Shown here: one piece after another, positions 1-8,465 of the stretch
Position numbering within the stretch: the first letter of the stretch is position 1
Layout: every line of letters starts with the position of its first letter
Assembly: GCA_001584585.1 (NCBI GenBank)
Contig: LSYV01000077.1
Location: 164,053-184,955, forward strand
Direction of reading: 5' to 3'
DNA length: 20,903 bases
Origin: Gonium pectorale
Lineage: Eukaryota; Chlorophyta; Chlorophyceae; Chlamydomonadales; Volvocaceae
Translations under genes and position numbers: made by a program
The notes under the pieces: generated by a model
The model's input: only the letters and a program-made list of their open reading frames with translations
The model's database searches: none
Told to the model about the DNA's origin: nothing

Positions 1-2138
1 CATGCGCACATCGCACACGTCGCCGCACCGCTGCTCGCCAGCCCTTGTCCAGTGCCGCCGCCGGCACCAGGGGCTCCCCGACCCGTCGGCGGTCCCGCAA
101 AGCCCGAACCGGAAGCAGCCGGCGGCGGCGTGGCAGCCGGCGGCGGGGCCTTGTAGCCGCTCCCCTGGCCCGCTGCCCTGCGCGCAAAGAGGCTCCCACC
201 GCTGCCGCCCCCACCGCTGCCGGGTCCTCCGCTGCCAGGTCCTCCGCTGCCGCCACTACCGCCACTACCGCCGCCGCCGCTGCCTGGCCCCCCAGCCTCC
301 GCGCGCGCCGCCGCCGCCGCGCTGGTGGAGCCCGGCAGAGGCGGGCGCTGCCGCTCAGGGGGAGGGCTGACGCCGTTGTGCTGCCCCGAGGCCTCCGCCG
401 CCGCGCGCAGATCGGCTGCCCCTCCCGCCTCACCGGCCCCACCAATGTCACCGCCGACGACGAAAGGTCCCTGCTGCTGCTGTTGCTGTTGCCGGGGCGC
501 TGGCCTGTTGAGGCTGGTGGGAGCTACAGGGCCTACCGCAGGGGCTGCAGACCCTTGCGGTCGAATGGAGGGCTCGGCGTGCATTTGCCGCAGGTGAGCC
601 GAGGGAGCGTTGCCGGCACCGGTGCTGCCAGCGGCGGCTTTTCCTTCCGCAGCCGCTACCAGCTGCTGTCGCAGGGCGGGGAAGGGCAGCTGTGCCTGGT
701 GTCGCTGCTGCTGGTGCTGCTGCTGGATCTGCTGCTGAGGCGACCGCTCCTCTTGGCCATTGGGGTGCTGCGGGTTGTGTGAATGCGGTTGCTGCGGTTG
801 TCGTTGTGGGTGCGGTTGTGGACGTGAGTACAGTTGTGCCTGCGGTTGAGGCGCGAAGCCACCCGGCGGCTGGCGCTGTTGCTCCTGCTCAGGGTGCGGC
901 TGCGTTGCACCCAAGGTTGCAGCCGCCACTCCCGAATGCAGCTCCGGATCCAGGTCCAGATCCAGATCCATGTCCAGGTCGTCCAAACCCAGCATAGCCC
1001 GCCGCCTCTGGGCGCTGTCCGCGCAGCCCCCGCCGCCGCCTGCGAAGCCCACGGACCGAGCGCTGCTGCTGCCGCTGACCGTCGGCCGCGCCGCCGCCGC
1101 CGCCGCCGGCATCGCCGCTGTCGCTGCGGCAGCGGGGGCCGCCCCCGGCGGCTGCCGTTGCTGGTGTTGCCCAGCCTGAGGCATATGGGTCGGCTGCCGC
1201 GGCGGCGGCGGCCCCATGAGCCCAACAGCGCCGGCCCTGGCCGATGGTGCTCCCTGCGGCCCACCGCCCCCCAGTGGCCAGGACCCCGCAGGACCCACAG
1301 GACGGCCCGACCCCAGCTCCGGCCCAGTCGCAAAGCGCCCCGGGAACGCAAAGCCGTCCTCGCCTCCGCGCGGCCTCGTTTGGAGCGGATCGGTACCTGG
1401 AAGGTCGCGGGAGGGCGGCGGAGCGGCCCCAAAGAAAGCAAAGGTATCCTCTGGCGCGGCACCGCCACCGTCAGGCGCCGCTTTCTGTGGGGGCTGCCGC
1501 TGCTCCGAGGGGCCCCGCTGCTGACTTGGCTGCGTCGTAGGCTGCTGCCGCTGCGGCCATGGCTGCTGTTGCTGCTGCGTCGGAGGTTGCTGCGGCTGTG
1601 GGCGGTGCTGCTGCTGCTGCTGCTGCTGTGTCCGCAGCTGCGCCGCCGCCGCCGGCGGCGGGCCTGCGGTCCCGTGCTGCGCGGCAGCCGCGCCGCGGGG
1701 CATCGGCGGCTGGGTCGTCGCGGCGTCGTCGTCGAGGGCGCCGGATCGGCCGCTGAACAGGGCGTCCGTATTGATGGAGTCGGCCGGTCCGCCTCCGGAC
1801 CCGAAACCACGAGATGGCTGTGGCTGGCGCTGCGCATCGGAGTGCAGGTTGAGGCCTGGAACCCCGGCGGTGGACTGGCGGCCGAGCGGGGCAGCCTGCG
1901 GCCCCGTCGGCCCCGACCTGTCCGGCGGTGCGCGGCCGGCGTGGGCGGTCTGCGTTACCGCGGGCCGCGGCGCGGGCGCCGCGCCGAGCGGCCGCGGGGG
2001 CCTGGGCGCGGGAGCAGTCGCGGGGAAGACCTGCGGGAATACACCCGCCGTGTGGGCGACGCAAGGCAGCGGTCCGTTGTGAGCCCACGCGTCAGGGAGC
2101 CGGAGTCCTTGCTCCTCAAACATGCACGCTATCCAGGG
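1..2138 (-). CDS. Terminal Gln/Pro/Gly-rich exon of the HROB-like gene (or a separate downstream gene)
   Basis: This minus-strand frame has no stop over 712 codons and leaves the window at position 1. The other minus-strand frames give only internal ORFs that read as Arg/Ser-rich shadow sequence. It contains a short ordered-looking start (MFEEQGLRLPDAWAHNG, ATG at 2123), a Pro/Ala linker, poly-Gln runs around 1605-1630, an EDTFAFFG patch, an acidic LGLDDLDMDLDLDLDPEL segment near 990-945, a His/Gln-rich stretch, another poly-Gln near 470-490, and Gly-Ser repeats (GGSGGSGGSGG, PGSGGPGSGG) near 200-290. The 2138 boundary is the phase-0 acceptor AAGCAG that fits exon 2573-2508. No TTACA (minus-strand TGTAA) lies between the OB-fold exons and this exon, which favours one gene. 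If the ATG at 2123 is used instead, this is a separate gene of unknown function. Confidence 0.6.
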
Positions 2139-4519
2139 CTGCTTACGCGGCGGAGAGCCGGCTGAACAACGCAAACGTCCACCGGTCGCCCTGTCGCGGC
2201 CCACCGATGGGACTCGTCCCCACCTGCCAGCCAGCATCACCAAACCTGAGACGTCGTCGGCCGCAGCTCGCGCACAACGCCGCGGCTGGTGCCCCGCCCC
2301 GACATGCCGCCGTCGTACCCCGACATGCCGCCGCCGTACCCCGACATGCCGCCGCCGTACCCATCCGCCAACCCACCCGCCCATCCACGACCCGATGACC
2401 CACCCACCCACACATCCACCGCCCACGGTCCCATGACATTAACCGACTAACGGCCAACGCCAACGCACCCGCATGACGTTAACGACTAACGGCCAACGCC
2501 CACGCACCCGCATGACGTTGTCGGCTGTGACGCACAGGTAGCAGAGGCCGTGACAGGGGCTGATGACCGTAACCTGGCGGGGGCCGGGGGCGCAGCCACC
2601 CGGCGCACAGGCAGGGGAGTTTCAAGGGGCAGAAGTTTGACGAGAACGCGCTGGCCTTCCGCTTCCTACCCGGTGGCCAAGCCACGCTTACCTTCGACCA
2701 TGCACGGGTAGCAGGGCGGGGCCGGTCCGTGAGGCCAGCAGCACCGGCTGGCCCCGATGCAGCACAATCAAGACCCGCCGCCGCTCCGGGCGCATTCGAT
2801 ATCTCTCTGTCCTCCTCTCCCTCCCCCCGCGACGTATGGTCTTCCCTAGAGGCGGGCGCCGCCGCTGCCTGCGCCGCCACTGCCCACTCGGCAAGCCAGT
2901 CAACCGTTAGGTCACTGGGCTCACCCCAAGTGCGGCGGCCATTCCCTCTCCCGCCCCCCCCGGCCGGCCATCTCTCCCCCCCCCCGCCCCATCATCACTG
3001 CTGCCACCTCCCGACAACCGCTCCAACCCCTCTCTAACCGCCACACCGAGCGACGCGGGCGACGCGCGGTGCGGCACCTCCCTGTCCGCACCTGCTGCAG
3101 CAGCAGCACCGCCCGCGGCCCCAGCTGCCCCCCCGCGGCGTCCATTACGTCCCGATGAAGCGCCGCGCCCATCTGGCCCTCGGGGTCCTGCGGCAGCAGC
3201 GGCGGGAGGGGGCGACCCGCCAGGCACAGTTGGGGGCCGGTTGGAAAGCTGCGCCGAAGGGCTGAGGGGTCAGTGTTTGCTGGCTCAACGCTCAGCAGCC
3301 GTTGGTAGGTGTTGGGCCGGGCGGAGTTGGCCGGTGGCGGGATGGGGCCGGGGCGAAGCACTGCGCCGTACGGCATGCACATCGTCGTACGCCTGGCACG
3401 CCGTGCACCTTGAGCTGCGCGAAGGCGTCCCCCGAGGGTGAGGGCGTCAGGGCGGCCACCAGCGCCAGCAACCGGGGCACCTTGCGGAAGGGCTGGCCCG
3501 CGGCGGTGCGCAGCGTGTTGGGCAGCAGCAGCCGCGCGTCTGCCGGGCGGGAGGGCAGGGGACGGGGTGGCGGAGGTGGGAGACGAGTCCTGAGCTCCTG
3601 ACGGGGAGAGGGGGAGCAGGTGGGACAGGGCGCGGCAGCGGGGTGGGGCGGGGCAGAAGGCGGGCCAGCGGCCAAGCCGCCGTTTGGGAGGGACAAAGGG
3701 AACGACCACGTGAGCAGCCGGGGGAGGAGGGCGTTCCCGATGCAGCAAGGGAGGGGCGCCGTGGCGCATGTGGCTGGCATGGCAGGCTCCGGTATTGTTT
3801 GCGAAACGGGCTGTGGCGCCTGCACGCGGAGCGGCCTGTGAACCCGCCCGGTCGTGCGTGCCCGACTGGGGTGCAGGTGGGGTGTGCGAGGAGGAGTGCA
3901 AACCACCCACCCTCGAAGCTCTCGGCGTCAAACGTCTCCAGCGCCGCCCTCCAGGCCGGCGACGCAAAGTCCGGGTCGCCGCCGTCGGCGCCCAGGCCGC
4001 CGAGGAAGGACGCCGCCCCGCCGCCGCCGCCTCCAGCCAGGCCCCCGCCCGCGTCCACCAGGCCCAAGCTCGCCGGCGTGATCTACGGATTGCAGCAGTA
4101 CGTGTGAGGACGGTACATGACCGTGGGAAGCCATTGCCAGCAGCGCCATTATTGAAGATATTGATCCGTGGAAAGTGCAAAAAAGCTCGACCACGCGGGT
4201 GGAGTGTAGGTGGAACCCAGGTAACACCACACCAGCACCTTTGCGTCGTGGGGCACCTTTACACAATACTGAGCCGGGTCGCTTACACCCCGCCGCAACA
4301 CCCTCACCCGCTGCCCCCTAGCCGCGGTCACCCGCTCACCCCACGGCACTCCCGCCCGGTTGGAAACGGGAGGCCTAGCGCCCATAAGGCTGGGAATGCC
4401 TTGGAACAGACCCCGGTTCACGCCACCCACTGCAGGCTTACCGGCTGCCCAGCATCTCGCAGTGCCTGAAGCCTGCCGGCGGGTCCCGGTAGGTACGTGC
4501 GACCACCGCCCCCGCCCTC
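1..4519 (-). CDS. HROB: HROB/MCM8IP-like homologous-recombination OB-fold protein, partial at the 3' end, 5' end unresolved
   Basis: Proposed exons (minus strand): 4519-4442, 4082-3911, 3539-3409, 3187-3092, 2573-2508 and about 2138 to beyond position 1, giving about 893 residues. Landmarks of the HROB family appear in order: PGPAG in the first exon; DFASPAW in the second; KVPRLLALVAAL in the third; then, across a phase-0 splice, LK-DPEGQMGAALHRDV, VLLLQQ-VTVISP and YLCVTADNV, which is the OB-fold core. In animals this factor recruits or activates the MCM8-MCM9 helicase for DNA synthesis during recombination and crosslink repair; the same role here is inferred from homology. All junctions have GT donors and AG acceptors; phases are 0,1,0,0,0. 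The N terminus is uncertain: the frame stays open upstream of 4519 to about 4664, and no convincing ATG was found. The join to the last exon is also tentative. Family assignment is from recalled motif patterns, not a search. Confidence 0.78.
2301..2363. repeat. Three tandem 21-bp units
   Basis: Units at 2301-2321, 2322-2342 and 2343-2363 share GACATGCCGCCG(T/C)CGTACCC, with one TCG/CCG difference. The unit is a multiple of three. It reads as YPDMPPP heptads on the plus strand and GYGGGMS heptads on the minus strand. In my model it lies inside the last intron of the HROB-like gene (2507-2139), so neither reading need be translated. An alternative exon reading GYGGGMS repeats and ending at PTTSQ (2246) cannot be excluded, but its donor would be weak (GTTTGG). 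Confidence 0.8.
2432..2519. repeat. 39/40-bp minisatellite, two copies plus a partial third
   Basis: Copies are 2432-2471 and 2472-2510, with a third start (CATGACGTT) at 2511-2519. The core reads CGACTAACGGCCAACGCC. On the minus strand each full copy repeats the end of the OB-fold exon and its splice donor (ATGCGG|GTGCGT). The repeat therefore spans the exon/intron boundary at 2508/2507. Confidence 0.85.
2574..3091 (-). other. Intron between the VLLLQQ and VTVISP exons of the HROB-like gene
   Basis: The 518-base stretch is bounded by CAG|GTGCGG on the left of the mRNA and GCCAG|GTT on the right; the junction restores the family's LLLQQ-V continuity. It contains exon-like open segments on both strands (minus about 2905-2697, followed by GTAAGC; plus 2615-2707) that the OB-fold model does not need. 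Confidence 0.6.
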
Positions 4520-5034
4520 CTGCAACACGGGCGTGAGTGCAGCAGCGTGTCTCCAGACGACCCAAGCAGCGGTATTATCGTCTTGTGATGCATACTGATG
4601 TCTCCTAGGCACTTCGTATGCCGCAGGGGCCTCGCTCGCAGCTTCCCGCCAAACGGCACATGCCCCCTACCATTAGCAGCTCGTCGTCAGTAACAGGGTG
4701 ACTTGTTCATGTCTGTCCACACTATGGCCAATTCGTAAGAGTGTACATTGTTACTAAGTGCAGAGAAAAGATTGGCCCTCTTTACAAGTTCAGACGCATG
4801 CATTCAGATTTTCGTTACTGAAGTTGAATATAGAGTTGAATCTTTAGGATGTTGGTCAATTACAATCGGTATTTGTTCTCGCGGGTCGGTGGGTCGGCGA
4901 CGACGCCGTGCAGGGCGGGTTAGCGCATCATTCAACTCTCAAGTAGAGATTACATCAGGTTGCTTAGGTGCCCTCACTCTGCTTCAACCCGGTGCCTTCC
5001 AACCTCTTTTCCCTCGGCGACCCAAATCGCAACC
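4520..5034. promoter_or_regulatory. Divergent intergenic or leader region between the HROB-like gene and the lumen-protein gene
   Basis: The stretch 4680-4880 is clearly A/T-richer than its surroundings, as expected for a promoter in a GC-rich algal genome. It presumably drives the lumen-protein gene rightward and may drive the HROB-like gene leftward. No clear TATA box was found. Part of 4520-4664 could still be coding: minus-strand HROB frame is open there after a possible GTAG acceptor, but its codons are A/T-ending, unlike the downstream exons. Confidence 0.45.
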
Positions 5035-7556
5035 ATGTCCACCGCAATGCAACTCCGTTCGGGCGATAGATTATGCTCGCGTAGCCGTGCTTGCCGTCAA
5101 AGCCGGCGATCAGTGACTTGCCTAGCCGCCGCTCGGACCAGCTCGGGAGGCTGGGGAGCCGCTGGGGCTGCCGCTGCTGCAGCCACGCTGATCCAGCTCT
5201 CAGCCTCTGGCGTCTCTTTCGCGGCTCCGCTCTACGACAACCTGCCCGGGTTCGGTGCCGAGCCCCAGAATCCCTTCTACCAGGCGGTCCAGCAGGTCCG
5301 CGAGCAGCAGGGGGCCACCCTGGATGACCTGTTTGACGAGAACCTCATGACGGAGGACCTGCGGAAGTTCGTGGACAGCGTGCTGGACGGGAAGCTGAAG
5401 CCGGAGGAGTACCAGGTGTGTAGTGACACGCACGGTCCCTGCGGCGGTTCGTCTCGGTCGCAGGCCTGCCTGAGGATCTTCACACCCTGGCTCTAACCAT
5501 GAGCCGCTGGCACACTGGTCGGCCTTTCGGCGCCGGGGCGGGGCCCTGCTGTGAGGGGGCCCACAAGTGCCGGTGGTCGTAGTTGCATGCAGCTGTGCCT
5601 TCCGCGGGGCAGCGCGCAGCTGCTGCGGGCGCGTTTCACACGATGCCTACGAAGCTCTGATCTGACCCCGGGGGACTTCATGGGGGATGGGCTCCGTGAT
5701 GGGGTTTGCCCGCGTGGAGCTCCAGCAGGTGCTCCAGCCGGTCCCTGGTGCTGGTGCGTTGACTGCCCCCAACGTGCCGCTCCTGGTGGCCCTGGCGTAG
5801 CACCCTGAGGCGAATGCGTACCGATATGTCGCCCACGTTCTCGGGCCCGCCTCTTGGAGAGCCTGAGCTTCATGTCCCGTGCGGCACTGCCGCGCAGGCC
5901 GAGCGGCTCAAAATGAACTTCCGCCGCGACCTCGACGGCCGCGTGTCGGTGCGCAGCCGGCAGGGCACCTGGTACAGCGTGCGGCCCGACATGCAGGTGC
6001 GCGACGCGGCGTGAGCAAACCAACGTGGCATGGAGGCGGGGACACACGGGGGGGGTGTCGAGCACACCCCGCGTTGCGCGGCCGGGGTTGGCTGGCTGAG
6101 GCCCGTCCTGCCGCCTCGGCAACTCAATGGGAGTGGAGCGGCGGGTGGCGCTTTCAGATTCAGCTTGGAATCAGCCCCATGGCGCGGTGGCAGTTGTCCA
6201 GCACCGGTGCAATACGGGGTTACGCTGCGGATGCCCGCCGTTCGTTTGGGCGACGGCGTGCCAGTGGCAGGGAGCCGTGCCGTGCGGCGCCTCTACATGC
6301 AGCGTGCATTTGATTCATGAAGGGCTCCTCCCTCACCTGCCATGCGCTAACGTATCGTAGGATTCGTAGCCGGCCCGCCCCTGCTCGGTCAGCGACCACC
6401 GACCACACCTGCTGCACTCCACCCAACTAGTGTCTTGCGCGCTGCCGCTCCTGGCGTCTCTCCCTATCTCTCCCTCTGCGGCCAAACTACCGCCCCCGCC
6501 CGCCGGCCCCGCTCCCCGACAGGTTCCCGGCTTCCTGCTGCTGCGCGACCCCGCGGGCGCCGTGTTCTTCCTGCCGCCCGACGCTGAGGGCGACGACCTC
6601 GCACAACTGGACCTCTCGGACGACGTGGTGGTGGCGGAGCTGTTCTACAGCACCGCCTGGCAGGCGAGTACTTGAGGGGTGACCGATCAAGCTTCATGGG
6701 ATCATGATGTTTGCAGCACAGCCCGGCGGGCGAGGTACCGCCATCACTGTGGGTGGATCATTCATGGGACGGATGGCACTTTTCGAGCGCCGGGCGTGGG
6801 GCGGGTTTCGGGACCGGAGTGTACTGTGCGGAGCGAGGTGATGGGCGGCGCGGGGCGTGGGACCGGGCGTGGCTTGAGCTGTGGGGCTGGAGGGCGGTGG
6901 CATGCGGCTGGCGGGGTGGGGGGCCGGTGTGGGCCAAGGGCGACCGGGCAGGCATCGAGCGGACGGCGCTGGGCGGGAGGGGGTGACGAGGACCCGGACG
7001 GGGACGGGGGGGGCGCGAGGCACCCGGCTGGGAGGGGAGCGCAGGGGGGCCGCTGAGCGGTGTAAGAAGACGGCTGGTGGGTGGATGAATGGCCGGCGGC
7101 GTCACTTGGCCGTTGCTGCCTCTGCCACTGCAGCTGCGCGCCGGGGTGGACAGCCGGTGATTGACGGCACGGTCGGGTCGGGTCGGCAGCGACGGGGTGT
7201 AGCAGGCTAGCAGGCTATGTAGGCTTCGGTGCAGCCACGGCGGGGCGGCAAGGCACCCGGAGGGCCTCGTGGCCCGCCTGCGCTTGTTCTCCGTATCTGC
7301 TTATGTTGCTTGGCTCTGGCACAGATGGAGTCCAACGACCGTCGCCCTTCGTTGTACCTGCCGCTGCCGCTGAACGCTCCCTCCCTCGCGCCCGCCGCAG
7401 GACGTGATGGCGCCTCTGGCGGTCCGCAACCAGGACGGCTCTACGGCGCAGCTGCAGCTGTCGGAGCGGGATTTCCGGGGGGTGGTCAGCCTGGTGGCGG
7501 GGGCAGAGGAGGAGGAGGAGGAGGAGCCGGAGGCGGAGGTGGCGCCCGCTCAGTGA
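5035..7556 (+). CDS. Predicted thylakoid-lumen protein of unknown function, four exons
   Basis: Exons are 5035-5415, 5898-5996, 6523-6663 and 7401-7556, giving 258 residues; all three introns are phase 0. The start ATG has a good context (CAACC-ATG-TCC). Residues 1 to about 35 are Arg/Ser-rich without acids until Asp11, like a chloroplast transit peptide. Next is an Ala-rich hydrophobic stretch (GAAGAAAAAATLIQLSASG) ending in SFAAP, like a lumen-targeting signal and cleavage site. The mature part begins PLYDNLPGFG, has a helical LDDLFDENLMTEDLRKFVDS segment, and then hydrophobic strands (GFLLLRDP, AVFFLPPD). It ends in an acidic tail with seven consecutive Glu. The third intron starts with GC rather than GT. 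I do not recognise the family. Targeting is inferred from composition; mature lumen and stromal locations are both possible. Confidence 0.75.
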
Positions 7557-7829
7557 GCGACTCGCGGTTTCTGGTGGCTGTTGGGGGAGCGGGTTATACC
7601 GCTTGAGGCTTGGAGGTCTTAGGCTTGGGGAGCTGCTGAACTGCTAGAGGCTTGGAGAGCTGAGGCTCGAGGAAGCGCACTAGCCATCTGGAGGTCTGTG
7701 CGTGTGGGTTGGCGGAAAACTGGGGCTTGCGACCGTGGGGTCTGGGGTGCTGGGTTGTGGGTTGCGGTGCATTCTGGGTGAACGGGGGCGACGGTTTTGT
7801 GAACGTTGTTGCATGGGCGGGGGAGGCGG

Positions 7830-7834
7830 TGTAA
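7830..7834 (+). terminator. Candidate TGTAA poly(A) signal of the lumen-protein gene
   Basis: TGTAA is the usual poly(A) signal in volvocine algae. This one lies 274 bases past the TGA at 7554-7556, a normal 3'-UTR length for the group. Repeats of GAGGCTTGGAG-like sequence occupy the UTR around 7604-7670. Confidence 0.6.
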
Positions 7835-8465
7835 TAGCAGGCGCACGGCTTGCTGCTACCGAGAACAAAGTACACGAAGCTTGCTATGGTCGTGAATGGT
7901 TCCGGAACGGATACGGACGGCAGGCAGGCGGGCAACAGCGTTGTCGGCGTTGACACGAGGGCAGCCGCAGCGCGCCAGAGGTGCGCCTGAGGTGTTTCTA
8001 GGGATGCTGCTCTTCAGGAGTGCTGGGAGTTCCAGCTCAGCTGCGGAAAAGGTCGGGGAGGAACGTAAGTGGTTATTTGCCTCGTGCATTGTATGCTAAT
8101 GTACAGGGAGGCGAAATTCGGACTCGGATCTCTGGGGGCACCGTGCACCGGCCCACGTCGGGTGCCGTGAAACCGCGTGGCGGTTTTCGCCAGCATGTAA
8201 ACGTCAAATTGCCGCTTTTGCGATCGCAGTACTTAAATTATGCACACTTTGCTGAAAATTGTTTGCTCTGTATCGTGACACTGACGCAACCGCTTGAAAC
8301 CCCGCACCGCTTTACACGACAGCTTCCTTGCTAACAATGGCGTGAAGGCTACATGCAGCCTCTGCTAGTTGCTGTTTTGGGCTGGACTTGAATGCTGTCC
8401 AAGGGTGGCGCGGAAAGAGCGCGCGCGAGACCCGCGGACCAGTGCCGCCGCTGATTCTGGCAGCC
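7835..8465 (+). promoter_or_regulatory. Intergenic region, promoter and leader of the RAD54-module fusion gene
   Basis: An A/T-rich interval at about 8190-8340 includes TTAAATTA at 8233-8240, a weak TATA-like candidate. Between it and the start codon lie three short upstream ORFs (8337-8345, 8353-8391 and 8392-8454). No other gene is seen here. Confidence 0.4.
8337..8454 (+). promoter_or_regulatory. Three short upstream ORFs before the fusion-gene start
   Basis: ATG at 8337 encodes Met-Ala then stop; ATG at 8353 encodes a 12-residue peptide ending in TGA at 8389-8391; ATG at 8392 overlaps that stop by one base and encodes 20 residues, ending at 8454. The main ATG follows 12 bases later at 8466. 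If transcription begins near 8260, scanning ribosomes would meet all three, which would reduce or condition translation. Confidence 0.4.

Noticed and set aside
656..1837. Long minus-strand Arg/Ser-rich ORF (393 codons)
   Set aside because: It is a shadow of the stop-free Gln/Pro/Gly-rich frame on the same strand, which spans the whole region and has sensible composition.
834..2165. Plus-strand Arg/Leu-rich ORF (443 codons)
   Set aside because: Composition is typical of antisense to a Gln/Pro-rich coding region; the minus-strand frame explains the sequence better.
4149..4267. Minus-strand segment reading YCVKVPHDAKVLVWCYLG as an extra HROB exon
   Set aside because: It would follow the first exon in phase, but no clean donor leads on to the next exon, and the direct join of 4442 to 4082 already gives a continuous frame. 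Kept only as an alternative.
5690..5800. Open segment GFARVELQQVLQPVPGAG as an extra exon of the lumen-protein gene
   Set aside because: It ends in an in-frame stop, and exon 1 joins directly to 5898 in phase (KPEEYQ to AERLKMN).
6679..7606. Several open frames in the third intron of the lumen-protein gene
   Set aside because: Gly/Arg-rich, overlapping in several frames, and skipped by the in-frame join of exons 3 and 4.
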